Source: Solitalea lacus (GTDB lineage: Bacteria > Bacteroidota > Bacteroidia > Sphingobacteriales > Sphingobacteriaceae). From it: a stretch of 64,000 bases of DNA. Position 1 is the stretch's first letter. Each line of letters starts with the position of its first letter. This document shows positions 34,077 through 43,994 of this stretch, one piece after another. Below the pieces are notes generated by a model that was not told the origin of the DNA, searched no databases, and saw nothing but the letters and a program-made list of their open reading frames with translations. The stretch spans positions 124,001 through 188,000 of the forward strand of contig NZ_CP091740.1 in NCBI RefSeq assembly GCF_022014595.1. Direction: 5' to 3'. The position numbers and the translations under genes are program-made.

Positions 34077-37000
34077 TTAGAACGACACTTTTAAGGAAGC
34101 ACCAAACGTGCGGGTTGATGGACCGGTTCTAAACTCGCCAAATTCACTGGTTAAATCATTTCCAAAGTTCGACACCTCAGGGTCAATTGTCCTGTTTTCT
34201 TCCGGCAACCACATCCAAAGATTGCGACCAAATACCGAAATAGAAGCGCCGGAAGCTTTAATTGACCCCAACCATTTAGCAGGAAGTTGATACGAAAGTG
34301 TTACCTCACGTAGTTTAATAAAAGACCTGTCAAAAATACGGCTGTAATACGCCAATGCCTTATTACTGGTATGGTAGTAATAATCATCCACGTTATTTTC
34401 CGTTATAGGAGTTGTGTTTTCGACATAACTGAATGTTCCGTTACCATTATCTATTTCATTAACAGAATTAGGAATTATAAACGGCTTGCGTTCATTATAA
34501 GTGGTATGATAGGCATTCCCCGTAAAAGTTAACAAATCGGCAGTTCCTGAGTAAAACACGCCTCCTTTACGCCAATCAAACACAAAGCCCAAAGTGAAGC
34601 CTTTATAAGATAGACTATTGGTTAATCCCATGGTAAAATCACGTTGGGTGGTACCAAACTCACCATCGGTTTGATTAGGTACAGCATAACCGTTATCAGC
34701 GTTTACAATAATCCGCCCCTCAGGATCCAGCTTTGGAACTGAGGCAGTAATTACACCTAATGGTTTACCCACTTTTGCTAACAACTTGGCATCATATGCA
34801 TCCTCCAGCTCAATTTGGGTTAATCCTTCAGGCAATTCTAACACTTCATTCCGGTTCTGAGCAAATGTATAGCCTATATCCCAATTAAAGTCCTTAGTTC
34901 TCACCGGTGTACCATTTACGGCCAATTCTATACCGCGATTTCTCAACTTACCGAAGTTTACAATCCTTAACTTATAGCCTGAAGAAGGAGACGCATCAAT
35001 TGGCAGAATTTGATCCTTACTAACTTTGTTGTAATAAGTAAAATCAAACCCTAAGCGATTATCTAAAAATTTCATTTCGGCTCCCAACTCTGTTTCTGTG
35101 CTAATTTCAGGTTTCAGTTGGGGGTTTCGTAAGGTGTTGTCAATGCTAAAACCTGGAACACCTGCAATTGGAAATGTAATAAGGGTCCCTCCTCCACGAA
35201 CAGGAATATTTGCTGATCGCAAAATATTATTTATCGAATAAGGAGCTGCATCATTACCTGTTTGACCCCAACTGGCTCGTATTTTAAGGAAATTGATATT
35301 AGTCTTTGATAAATCCGTCATATCTGACACCACCAATGCTCCGCTTATGCTTGGGTAGAAAAAGCTGTTGTCGCCTTCGGGTAAGGTAGAACTCCAGTCA
35401 TTTCGGGCACTAAGGGTTAAATATGCAAAGTTCTTATAAGCCAAAGTTGCTGATCCATACAAACCTATTAAACGTCGGTGGCTTTCGCGTTCTGTACTTA
35501 CCGGAGGGTTTAAGGAGTTGGAAACATCATAAAAATTCGGAATGGTAAGGTTTTCAACGGAAGTATATAAAGTTCTGAATCCTCTGTCATTATAGGCCAG
35601 ACCGACCAATCCACTAATGCCCAAATCAGTATTAATGGCCCTTTCAAAATTGGCATGCAGTTTAGAATCATATTCAAAATATTTTTCTGACCCTTCCATC
35701 ACATTACCCACGTCGGCTTGACGCTGTGCACCTTCCGGATTGGCCCCATCATTCCAGCTTCCTGGTGATGGCGCATTTTTAGCATGCCAAATTTTATTGG
35801 TAGCATTTGTAATATCGGCTCCTTGTTGAAACATTAAACTAAGCCAGTTGGTGGCTTGGTATTCGAGTTTAATATCCCCATAAATCCTATTGCTTTTAAA
35901 GTTGGAACTGTTTTCGGCTAAAGGATAATAAGGGTTCTCTGCAAATGGAGTAAAATAGTTATCTACATTCATGTAGGTATTCTTATAATCCTGTAACTCT
36001 TCAATAGGTATATCTACAGGAATTTGCAGAATTTCTTCATAGAAACTACCTCCTATACCTCCTTGAGACTGACCTATTTCAACAAACTTTTGGTTCTTAC
36101 CCACATAATTAAAGCCTGCACCAGCTTTAAATTTTTTAAATTTGGTTGAACCGTTCAATGAAAAATTATTCCGTTTGTACGAATCGTTATCACCGGGTAA
36201 CATGCCATTACTGGCTATGTTACCATAAGAAAGATAAAAAGTAGCATTTTCCCCTCCACCTGATAATGAAATTGTGTTATTAAATTCTCCTCCAGTATCA
36301 AATGCATTTCTAAAGTTGTCTTCAACAAAAGAGAAAGGTTTAATCATTTGGGTATTATCTACTACGGCTCCCCAAGGGCGAACAACTCCATCCATGGTAG
36401 GTCCCCAGCTTCCGTTTTCAGAAACGATGAATGTACCATCCCATCCTTGTCCGTAATTCTTTTGCACTGCCGGAACATAAGATATTTGTGTAAATGAAGC
36501 GGCAGAAGTAAAATCAACTTTAAGGGCTCCGGATTTGCCTTTTTTGGTGGTAATAACAACAACTCCATTAGCCCCCCTTGAACCATACAGCGACGATGCT
36601 GCTGTACCTTTAAGGATATTTACACTCTCAATATCATTAGGGTTGATGTCATTCATTCCGTTTCCGAAATCATAGTTTTGCGTCAATGTTGTGGAAGTTC
36701 CACCCGCACGGGTATTATTGACAGGAACACCATCAATAACAAACAAGGGCTGGTTGTTCCCAGTAATGGAAGAAAAACCCCTTAACACCACCTTGCTTGA
36801 ACCTCCTGGGGCTCCCCCGGTAGAAGAAATATCAACGCCTGCCACTTTTCCCTGCAAACCACTCATAACGTTTACCGGAGCAGCCTTGTTAATTTCTTCA
36901 GAGGAAACCTTAGTAGCTGAATAGCCCAATGATTTCTTTTCTCGACCGACGCCCAAAGCAGTTACCACTACCTCTCCTAACTGCTTAGAATCTTGTTCCA

Positions 37001-37283
37001 TAGCAATATTATACACACTTCCCGATCCTAACGTTACTTCTCTCGTTCTGTAACCGATGTAAGAAAACTGGATTGTTTTTGTTGCGGTAGGTATTGATAG
37101 TGAAAATTTACCATCAATGTTTGTTTGAGTTCCAAGTGTTGTGCCTTTAACTATTACACTTGCGCCGGGGATGGGTTGCCCATCAAGTTTGTCCGTAACC
37201 GTACCGGTGATAGTACGGTTTTGCGCCACACTAACTATGGAATACATCAATAGCCAGGCGACTAAGAGTAGACTTTTCTTCAT
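34077..37283 (-). CDS. SusC/RagA-family TonB-linked transporter, cassette 1, 1068 aa
   Basis: Signal peptide ending VSVAQN, a CarboxypepD_reg domain at about 22-100 (RTITGTVTDKLDGQPIPGAS), LGEVVVTALGVGREKKSLGY, the plug (VVLRGFSSITGNNQPLFVID, LKGTAASSLYGSRGANGVVV) and a barrel ending TFGASLKVSF. No STN domain. It is the same length as the cassette 2 SusC and shares many barrel phrases with it, such as TLSARNDWSSTLPEGDNSFF. It is the first gene of cassette 1 (susC, susD, Ig-like, Lipid_bd). Confidence 0.95.
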   Translation of the reverse strand: MKKSLLLVAWLLMYSIVSVAQNRTITGTVTDKLDGQPIPGASVIVKGTTLGTQTNIDGKFSLSIPTATKTIQFSYIGYRTREVTLGSGSVYNIAMEQDSKQLGEVVVTALGVGREKKSLGYSATKVSSEEINKAAPVNVMSGLQGKVAGVDISSTGGAPGGSSKVVLRGFSSITGNNQPLFVIDGVPVNNTRAGGTSTTLTQNYDFGNGMNDINPNDIESVNILKGTAASSLYGSRGANGVVVITTKKGKSGALKVDFTSAASFTQISYVPAVQKNYGQGWDGTFIVSENGSWGPTMDGVVRPWGAVVDNTQMIKPFSFVEDNFRNAFDTGGEFNNTISLSGGGENATFYLSYGNIASNGMLPGDNDSYKRNNFSLNGSTKFKKFKAGAGFNYVGKNQKFVEIGQSQGGIGGSFYEEILQIPVDIPIEELQDYKNTYMNVDNYFTPFAENPYYPLAENSSNFKSNRIYGDIKLEYQATNWLSLMFQQGADITNATNKIWHAKNAPSPGSWNDGANPEGAQRQADVGNVMEGSEKYFEYDSKLHANFERAINTDLGISGLVGLAYNDRGFRTLYTSVENLTIPNFYDVSNSLNPPVSTERESHRRLIGLYGSATLAYKNFAYLTLSARNDWSSTLPEGDNSFFYPSISGALVVSDMTDLSKTNINFLKIRASWGQTGNDAAPYSINNILRSANIPVRGGGTLITFPIAGVPGFSIDNTLRNPQLKPEISTETELGAEMKFLDNRLGFDFTYYNKVSKDQILPIDASPSSGYKLRIVNFGKLRNRGIELAVNGTPVRTKDFNWDIGYTFAQNRNEVLELPEGLTQIELEDAYDAKLLAKVGKPLGVITASVPKLDPEGRIIVNADNGYAVPNQTDGEFGTTQRDFTMGLTNSLSYKGFTLGFVFDWRKGGVFYSGTADLLTFTGNAYHTTYNERKPFIIPNSVNEIDNGNGTFSYVENTTPITENNVDDYYYHTSNKALAYYSRIFDRSFIKLREVTLSYQLPAKWLGSIKASGASISVFGRNLWMWLPEENRTIDPEVSNFGNDLTSEFGEFRTGPSTRTFGASLKVSF

Positions 37284-37569
37284 AAGAGTATAATTTAGAT
37301 ATACCCAATTTAATAAAAAAAAATCTCTTATTTATTCAAATTGTTACAGCATTATTATTTATTCTTATTTTATTTAAGTAGAATTTGTTGGTTGAACAAT
37401 AAAATCGCCTTTCCGTATCTTTTTAACTCATTTTCATAACTTAGAATGTAATCACTGCAAGTTTTCAACCTCAAAAAAGTTACATTAACTCCTCTCATTT
37501 ACAATAAGTTAAGAATAGAATGATTGATGTGAGTTATATAAAGTAAACGAAAGATGTTTTCATCCATCA

Positions 37570-37676
37570 AGAATACTTCCTTTTAGAGGATGCTCGGGGA
37601 TTGAGCTTCCGTTTATTTGTCAGCGATTGTACTAATCATTGTCCTACTTAGCAACTAATAGTAGATTTTTCTTCAT
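37570..37676 (-). pseudogene. Decayed 5' end of a susC gene
   Basis: On the minus strand it begins MKKNLLLVAK and then hits stops. The nucleotide sequence follows the start of the intact susC at 43176: TCCTTTTA.AGGATGCTC, GGGGATTG.G, CCGT.T, TTGTCAG and TTTTTCTTCAT occur in the same order and spacing with small gaps (compare 37578-37676 with about 43033-43176). The pieces match the Gly-rich IPGAS-LVKGS stretch of the CarboxypepD_reg domain. It has three in-frame stops and no body, so it is the remnant of a deleted cassette. Confidence 0.6.
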
Positions 37677-37754
37677 TAAAATCGCTATTCCAGCTTTATA
37701 AATAGAATGAGGTTAAACATCTGCAGCATTCAAAAACAGTACTTCGTGATACAT

Positions 37755-37791
37755 AAAAAAGTCCTTGCCAATATAAAACTGACAAGGACTG
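37755..37791 (-). terminator. Terminator of cassette 2
   Basis: AGTCCTTG (37760-37767) pairs with CAAGGACT (37783-37790). Minus-strand exit reads TTTTTTATG. A closely similar hairpin lies at 43795-43832 downstream of cassette 3. Confidence 0.75.
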
Positions 37792-37850
37792 CTTTGATCT
37801 TTTAAAAATTGTCATCCAATTTCTGGACGCTTCATTGTTCAAATATCCTA

Positions 37851-38420
37851 TTAATATTTAGGCTCATCGGCAGGATATCCACTACGCTGATGACCTGATA
37901 AGATATACGTTTTACCTGGGAAATTAGAGTATTGAACTTCCATGTAAATACTATCTACAGTATTCCCAGCAAATGACTTACCTTGACCTGATAAAACTTT
38001 TGCCTTAAGTATAGTTATAGTATTTGTGGCTCCAGACACTATGTTTTTACCCGCTGCAATACTGAACCCCATTGTTTCAGGAGTTGCAATAGTTTTTACT
38101 TTCGCTGCTTTTGTTGCAAAAGTTGTAGGGTAAGACAATTTATCGGCAGGGTTTGTATAACTGATATTGATTGTTTGAATCCATAAGGAATCACTCTTAC
38201 TTACATCATTAAAAGTCATAAGCTTAGCATATGGCTTAACGCCAGTTAATGCATTAGCTCCGGCATCATCACGTAAGGTAACAAACCACTCGCCTGCTAG
38301 TTTACCTGCTGGAGATATGTACTCAAATGCATCACTCTCAGCTTTTTCACAAGAAGTGATGGCTACTGCGGCTGAAAGCAACAGGGCCATATTTATTATT
38401 GACTTAAATTTCTTCAACAT
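37851..38420 (-). CDS. Lipid_bd-type lipoprotein, cassette 2, 189 aa
   Basis: Lipobox ITSC (Cys24) and the family pattern seen in its paralogues: LAGEWFVTLRDDAG, SDSLWIQTINISYTNP, SIYMEVQYSNFPGKTYILSG and a C terminus RSGYPADEPKY. The last 30 residues are the source-like sequence of the truncated relic at 43888-43980. It follows susD by 17 bases and closes cassette 2. Function unknown; probably a surface or periplasm-facing accessory of the SusCD pair. Confidence 0.78.
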   Translation of the reverse strand: MLKKFKSIINMALLLSAAVAITSCEKAESDAFEYISPAGKLAGEWFVTLRDDAGANALTGVKPYAKLMTFNDVSKSDSLWIQTINISYTNPADKLSYPTTFATKAAKVKTIATPETMGFSIAAGKNIVSGATNTITILKAKVLSGQGKSFAGNTVDSIYMEVQYSNFPGKTYILSGHQRSGYPADEPKY

Positions 38421-38437
38421 TTTTTTGTCTCCTAATA

Positions 38438-39958
38438 TTATTTAACATCCCACCATACTTTGGTTGTAACCGGAACCATTGCCGGTACATTAGGGTTACG
38501 CTGACGATCACGGTCAGAGAATACCAAACGTTTAGCAAATAGTCCTTGTGTTACACCTTCTTTAGGATACACGAATTGTCCCGGTACATAAGCAGCGTTA
38601 TCTGAATAAACTGTACTTGTTTTAGGGTAACCGGTACGATTTTTTTCAAAGAAAGCTTCAATAGCATGAGAACCCGGCATTGACGCCCATTTCTGAGTAA
38701 TGATAGCTTCCAATTTCTGCTCAAAAGTACCAGCAGTAGGATATTCATACTTACCACCTGCAACAATAAAGCTTGATCCATCAAGGTTATACTGTGCAAA
38801 TGCTGCTTTCACACCATTATCATATGCTTGTTTCGCTTTTATATCTCCAGGAGTTAAACGCTCAATCGCTTCAGCTTGTAGGAAATATGACTCTGCAGCT
38901 GAGATGAAATGAACCGGAGCCAATGGTGTAGTGTAAGCAATTGAAATGGCATTTCTTATTGCAGTGCTCTGAAGGTTGTTAAAATCACCTTGATTCAATG
39001 AAGAATAGGTTGTAATTGCTGGAGCTCCAGCAGCTGCAGTTCCAAACTTATAAACACTAGCGATACGAGGATCATTATTTGCTTTCAACCAAGACATGAA
39101 TGTAGTACTTGCACGCAAGTTGGTAGTAGTATTCAAACGACGATTGTTATACTCAAACAAAGGATTTGACTTATCTGGAGCATCCTGGAAATTTGAGGCC
39201 CCCATTGCAGCATCGCTTGTTAGGAAAGCAACACCGTCAGCGTATAACTTAGCGATTCCGGCTTGTGCTTCAGCAGGTTTAGCATTGATCATGCGCAAAT
39301 ACATCTTAAGTTTTAATGTCTTTGCAAAAGCTTTCCATTTATCAACACTACCACTAAATACAATATCACGCACTCCAGGAGTAGAGTTTGTTGCTGCTGT
39401 GAAATCTTTTGATAACGCATTATCCAATTCAGCAATCAAACCTGCATAAACTTTATCCCCGTCATCATACTTAGGTGTTAAGTTATCCAACCCTTTAAAT
39501 GCTTCTGAATATGGAACTTTATCATAAAGGTCAACCATTACCTGCAAAGTGTAGGCTTTCATTACCGTAGCAGCTAAATAATAAAACCAGTCGCCCGTAG
39601 CTTCAGATTTATTAATAACGAATTGATAATCATTCAATGCACCAGAATATACTTCATCAAAAGAAGGATTCAAGCTTGACGCAGTTAAGTTGAATGAATC
39701 GATATCTTTAAACTGATTCGCTACAGCACTTTGAGTCCAATATTGACTCCAAATACCACCCACGATAGCATATTGAGCTCCCACAGTTCCTGCTGTAGAA
39801 GCAACTGCAGCCGGGAACACTGAAACAGGTTGTCCTTGACTAACTTCTGGATTACTAGGATCCTTATTTACATCCAGAAAATCCTGGCAAGAAGTTGTAG
39901 AAAGCAATACTGCTGTCGACAACAATAAGGTTGATTTATATAAAAATCTTTTCTTCAT
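38438..39958 (-). CDS. SusD-like_2 family lipoprotein, cassette 2, 506 aa
   Basis: Lipobox STTSC (Cys24), then QDFLDVNKDPSNPEVSQGQP. It shares with cassette 1 the phrases GGIWSQYWTQSAVANQFKDI, FAKTLKLKMYLRMINAKPAE, SAAESYFLQAEAIERLTPG, WASMPGSHAIEAFFEKNRTG and the terminal TKVWWD. It is the lid of the SusC encoded 11 bases upstream. The strong similarity to cassette 1 SusD shows that both were duplicated together with their SusC. Confidence 0.94.
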   Translation of the reverse strand: MKKRFLYKSTLLLSTAVLLSTTSCQDFLDVNKDPSNPEVSQGQPVSVFPAAVASTAGTVGAQYAIVGGIWSQYWTQSAVANQFKDIDSFNLTASSLNPSFDEVYSGALNDYQFVINKSEATGDWFYYLAATVMKAYTLQVMVDLYDKVPYSEAFKGLDNLTPKYDDGDKVYAGLIAELDNALSKDFTAATNSTPGVRDIVFSGSVDKWKAFAKTLKLKMYLRMINAKPAEAQAGIAKLYADGVAFLTSDAAMGASNFQDAPDKSNPLFEYNNRRLNTTTNLRASTTFMSWLKANNDPRIASVYKFGTAAAGAPAITTYSSLNQGDFNNLQSTAIRNAISIAYTTPLAPVHFISAAESYFLQAEAIERLTPGDIKAKQAYDNGVKAAFAQYNLDGSSFIVAGGKYEYPTAGTFEQKLEAIITQKWASMPGSHAIEAFFEKNRTGYPKTSTVYSDNAAYVPGQFVYPKEGVTQGLFAKRLVFSDRDRQRNPNVPAMVPVTTKVWWDVK

Positions 39959-39969
39959 GTTTATCTAAA

Positions 39970-42900
39970 TTAAAAACCAACTTTTAATGACACACCAAAC
40001 GAACGTACGCTTGGTCCACCTCCAAACTCACCAAATTCACCCGCTAAGTCATTGCTAAAGGTCGAAACCTCTGGATCAATGAATGAGTTTTCCTTTGGAA
40101 CCCATACAAATAAATTACGTCCAAATACAGAAAGAGAAGCATTATCAGCTTTAATTGCACCTACTAATGATTTAGGGAATTGGTAGCTTAATGTGATATC
40201 ACGCATTTTGATAAATGATTTATCAATTACCTGCTCTCTTGACATGCTGTTATTATTAGTTTGGTTAAAGTAGTCACCAATATTTGCCATATTAACCGCA
40301 GTAGTGTTTTCTACGTAACCGCTAACTTTACCATCTGCCCCGATCACTTCATTTACCGAGTTTGGAACCAAGAACGGACGACGGTCATTAAACGTTGTAC
40401 GTACTGAGTTTCCTACGAAATCATTCAAACGAGACGTGTAAGAGTACATTAAACCTCCTTTACGGAAATCGAATGAAAATCCAAGTGCCCAGTTATCATA
40501 AGTAAATCTGTTAACCAAGCCCATAGAGAATTTACGGTTGATATCGCCGTAAGCCACTTTATCTTGAGCAACCAAAGGAAGACCTGTAGTTGGATTAACA
40601 ATTACTTGACCTTTATCATTGGTTTTAGCTGCATGACCTTTAATTACACCCAACGGTTGACCTACAATCGCAACCATATCAACACCGTAAGCAGTATTCA
40701 ACACAACCTCTTTTAAGCTATTAGGCAATTCTAAAACCTTATTGTTGTTTTTTGAATAAGTGTAAGTTGCATCCCAAGTAAAGTGTTGACCTTTGATCGG
40801 CGTAATATTCAATGCAACCTCTATACCTTTATTTTGAATTTTACCGAAGTTGGTGATTCTTGAAGTATAACCACTTCCTGCAGAAATAGGAACAGCAAGG
40901 ATTTGATCTTTTGTAGTCTTATCGTAGTATGCAAGATCCACTCCTAGGCGATTATTGATGAAACGTAAATCAGCTCCTAATTCAATTTCTGTTGTTAATT
41001 CCGGACGTAAAGTAGGATTGCCAATTACATTGCTAACTTCAAATGAACCAACACCGTTCATAGGGAAGGTCAATTGACCAAAACCTAATGCCGCACTACC
41101 AGCAGTCAAATAATTGCTGATTGAATAAGGTCCAGCGTCATTACCGGTTTTACCAATACTTGCACGAACTTTTGCAAATGAAAGTGCAGGTCCTTGCAAA
41201 CTCTTAAATGCATCAGTAATTACAAAACCTAAGTTTGCACCAGGATAAAAGAATGAGTTATTGTCTTTTGGTAATGTTGATGACCAATCGTTACGGGCAT
41301 TAATTGTCAAATACAAATAATCCTTAAATGACAAGTTAGCCTGAGCATATGCACCTACCATACGACGTTTAGAATAAAACGATGTAGCTGCTGGAGCATT
41401 GGCCGAGTTCGAAAGATCATAGAAACCGTCAAGAATCAAGCCTTCGATACGGGTATTAACCACACGAGCATCACGCTGATTCACGTTGAAACCCACTAAA
41501 CCATTAAGAGAGAAGTTTGTGCTTAATTTTTGATCAAAGTTCAACATCAAGTCTGTGTTGATTTCTTTACGATAATCATTGTTCTCCTGAACTCCCCCAA
41601 CAAAAGGTTTTTTACTTGCATTAGCAGACCCTACCTTTGGAGCAGCCACCGCTTGCCAGTCCTTCAACTTAGAATTGGTAACATCTAAACCTAACTTCCA
41701 GGTAGCTGATAACCAGTTAGCAAATTTGTAATCTAAACCCGTATTTCCATAAAAACGTTCTGAAGAGAAATCATTACCATTTTCATTAATGGTGAAATAT
41801 GGGTTTTGAGCATATGGAGTAAAGTAGCTATTCACATCATTATAAGGGTTAGTGTAATCCTTAATTGAATTGATGTTTATGTCTACCGGAATTTGGATCA
41901 ACTCCTGGAACAAAGTAGCACCAGTATTTGTTCCCTGACCGGTACTTACTGCTTTAGCTCCACGGTTAACGTAGTTTAATGATGCAGTAGCCTTTAATCC
42001 TCCCAACATGGTTGATCCTCTTAAAGCAACTGTATTGCGATTATATGAATCAACATCTGTTGGAATAATACCGTCGCTGCCAATATTACCATATGACAGG
42101 TAAAAAGAGTTTTTCTCAGTTCCACCACTAATTGCAATTGAGTTATTTAGCTCATGACCAGTAGTATAAAAATCTCTAAAACGATTTGTGTTTGCTGAGA
42201 AAGGTTTGCTTAAACGAACTCCTCCTACGGTATTTCCCCAAGGACGATTTAATCCATCCAATTTAGGCCCCCAAGAACCGTTTTCTTGGCTATCGAATGA
42301 ACCATCCCAGCCTTGTCCATATAGAGATTGCAGGGTAGGAGTAAATAATACATCAGTGAAGGTTGATGAGGACGTAAAGTCAACTTTGGTTTTACCAGCT
42401 TTACCACTTTTAGTAGTAATAATGATTACACCAGACGCTGCACGTGAACCATAAAGTGAAGTTGCAGCTGCCCCTTTAAGAATTGACATTGATTCAATAT
42501 CATTAGGGTTGATATCATTAGAGCCGTTACCAAAGTCAGTTGTACGTGAAACAGAAGTGCTGGTAGAAGAGCCCGCAGCAACGCCCAAAGCACTCGATGA
42601 AGCGCTGTTATTAATAGGAACACCGTCAACAACATAAAGAGGCTGATTATTGCCGGTTAATGAGGCATAGCCACGAAGCACAACTTTTGATGAAGCTCCA
42701 GGCGCACCAGACTGTGATGAAATTTCAGCACCAGCAACTTTGCCTTGCAGTCCATCCATCATACTCACAGGAGCTGCTTTGGTTAACTCCTCCTTTGAAA
42801 TGGAGTTTGCCGAATAACCTAAGGCTTTCTTATCACGAGAAATACCTAAAGCCGTTACAACAACTTCTCCTAATTGTTTAGAATCTTGCTCAAGAGACAC

Positions 42901-43176
42901 GTTAACAGTGGTACTTGCACCAACAGTAACCTCTTTTGTAGTGTAACCAACAAATTTGAATACCAAAGTACTTCCTTGTGGAATTGCAATAGAGTACTTA
43001 CCTTCAATATTGGTCTGTGCACCAATAGAGCTTCCTTTTACAAGGATGCTCGCTCCGGGGATTGGGCCCCCGTCTGTTTTGTCAGTAACCGTACCGGTAA
43101 TTGTACGATTCTGTGCCACGGCCGCATTTGCTACAAGTAGCAATACTGCCATGAAATAGAGTAACCTTTTCTTCAT
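39970..43176 (-). CDS. SusC/RagA-family TonB-linked transporter, cassette 2, 1068 aa
   Basis: Signal peptide ending AAVAQN, then the CarboxypepD_reg domain (RTITGTVTDKTDGGPIPGAS), LGEVVVTALGISRDKKALGY, the plug (VVLRGYASLTGNNQPLYVVD, LKGAAATSLYGSRAASGVII) and a barrel ending SFGVSLKVGF. No STN domain. The first 110 residues and the DNA just upstream are nearly the same as in cassette 3, while the barrel shares more with cassette 1, which fits recombination between cassettes. Ligand unknown. Confidence 0.95.
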   Translation of the reverse strand: MKKRLLYFMAVLLLVANAAVAQNRTITGTVTDKTDGGPIPGASILVKGSSIGAQTNIEGKYSIAIPQGSTLVFKFVGYTTKEVTVGASTTVNVSLEQDSKQLGEVVVTALGISRDKKALGYSANSISKEELTKAAPVSMMDGLQGKVAGAEISSQSGAPGASSKVVLRGYASLTGNNQPLYVVDGVPINNSASSSALGVAAGSSTSTSVSRTTDFGNGSNDINPNDIESMSILKGAAATSLYGSRAASGVIIITTKSGKAGKTKVDFTSSSTFTDVLFTPTLQSLYGQGWDGSFDSQENGSWGPKLDGLNRPWGNTVGGVRLSKPFSANTNRFRDFYTTGHELNNSIAISGGTEKNSFYLSYGNIGSDGIIPTDVDSYNRNTVALRGSTMLGGLKATASLNYVNRGAKAVSTGQGTNTGATLFQELIQIPVDININSIKDYTNPYNDVNSYFTPYAQNPYFTINENGNDFSSERFYGNTGLDYKFANWLSATWKLGLDVTNSKLKDWQAVAAPKVGSANASKKPFVGGVQENNDYRKEINTDLMLNFDQKLSTNFSLNGLVGFNVNQRDARVVNTRIEGLILDGFYDLSNSANAPAATSFYSKRRMVGAYAQANLSFKDYLYLTINARNDWSSTLPKDNNSFFYPGANLGFVITDAFKSLQGPALSFAKVRASIGKTGNDAGPYSISNYLTAGSAALGFGQLTFPMNGVGSFEVSNVIGNPTLRPELTTEIELGADLRFINNRLGVDLAYYDKTTKDQILAVPISAGSGYTSRITNFGKIQNKGIEVALNITPIKGQHFTWDATYTYSKNNNKVLELPNSLKEVVLNTAYGVDMVAIVGQPLGVIKGHAAKTNDKGQVIVNPTTGLPLVAQDKVAYGDINRKFSMGLVNRFTYDNWALGFSFDFRKGGLMYSYTSRLNDFVGNSVRTTFNDRRPFLVPNSVNEVIGADGKVSGYVENTTAVNMANIGDYFNQTNNNSMSREQVIDKSFIKMRDITLSYQFPKSLVGAIKADNASLSVFGRNLFVWVPKENSFIDPEVSTFSNDLAGEFGEFGGGPSVRSFGVSLKVGF

Positions 43177-43880
43177 AATTTAAATTTTAAGGCCACTAAA
43201 CTATCTGTAACTTTTAAAGATTCAAAATCAATTGAGACAAATTTGTTACAATTGAAATATAGCTAAAAAACCAAATATTATTTTACACCAGCTCTATCAA
43301 ACAGCAATAAAACCAACATAAATAGGTTTTTATCTCATATTCAAAATGAAATTTATATATGTATAAACATCAAATAATGATTTTTCATGTCTAATTTGTT
43401 ACCAACAAAAACGGATTGTATCTTTTTTTTTACAATAAACGCTTGCTTTTTATAAATAAACATTACTTAAAAGAATATTTATTTCTATTTAGGAAAAAAT
43501 ACTGAATTTGATTTTTGTAAAAGGATGGTAAAATTGGTTGTTAGTGTACAATTAGGTGCGAAAAATTAGCGTACCAAGCATTGTCGACTCCTAATTTTGA
43601 GAAATAAGTGAAAATATTTGAACTTACTGACAACTTTCTCCAGAATATTGAGCTCTCAAAAACCTAATTCCTCCACTTTAATTTTAAAACAAGCGAAACA
43701 ACCAGCCTTACTCCAGGTGGTATTAATAATGGACTTTTGTAGGATCTGAAAATACTTTCATCTATTACCGAAGCAGCATATTCATTAAAAACAAAAATAG
43801 TCCTTGCCAATATAAACTGACAAGGACTATTTCGATCTATAAAAAGTGTCATCCAATCCAGGATGTTTCAACATTCAAAT
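43177..43880. other. Intercassette region upstream of cassette 2 susC
   Basis: Bases 43177-43290 resemble the leader of cassette 3 susC (49225-49340): AAATTTTAAGGCC versus AAATTTTAATGCC, and a shared TTTGTTACA and ATTATTTT. Bases 43300-43660 are A+T-rich with nothing recognised. A 62-codon minus-strand frame at 43664-43852 ends with an alternating hydrophobic stretch like the last strand of a barrel but cannot be assigned. The terminator at 43795-43832 follows. Confidence 0.5.
43795..43832 (-). terminator. Terminator of cassette 3
   Basis: A perfect 12-bp stem AAATAGTCCTTG (43795-43806) with CAAGGACTATTT (43821-43832); minus-strand exit TTTTGTTTTT. It is homologous to the cassette 2 terminator, including the loop sequence CCAATATAAACTGA. 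Confidence 0.82.
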
Positions 43881-43887
43881 ATCCTAT

Positions 43888-43980
43888 TAATATTTAGGTT
43901 CATCGGCAGGAGCATCTACTGCGCTGATGACCAAAAAGATATAAGTTTTATCAGGAAGATTAGAATATTGAATTTCCATA
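43888..43980 (-). pseudogene. Truncated 3' end of a cassette 2-type Lipid_bd gene
   Basis: Read from 43980 it gives MEIQYSNLPDKTYI, then nine unlike residues, then PADEPKY and a stop. The cassette 2 protein ends MEVQYSNFPGKTYI...PADEPKY over the same 30 codons. Base-by-base comparison shows one base lost before GGTCATCAG and one gained near GATGCTCCT, a pair of frameshifts that restores the frame. Homology starts about 10 bases after the stop of the intact cassette 3 gene and continues through the downstream spacer and terminator (to about 43790). Confidence 0.8.
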
Positions 43981-43994
43981 AAATGATCTAATGA

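Larger units (their letters stand above)
37284..37850. other. Intercassette region with susC leader, susC relic and terminator
   Basis: From the left: an A+T-rich leader of cassette 1 susC whose first 25 bases resemble the leader at 54331-54355; about 250 bases with no feature I recognise; a decayed susC 5' end (37570-37676); and the terminator of cassette 2 (37755-37791). Confidence 0.6.

Noticed and set aside
37411-37430. TATCTTTTTA as a plus-strand promoter
   Set aside because: It resembles a -7 box, but no plus-strand gene follows it.
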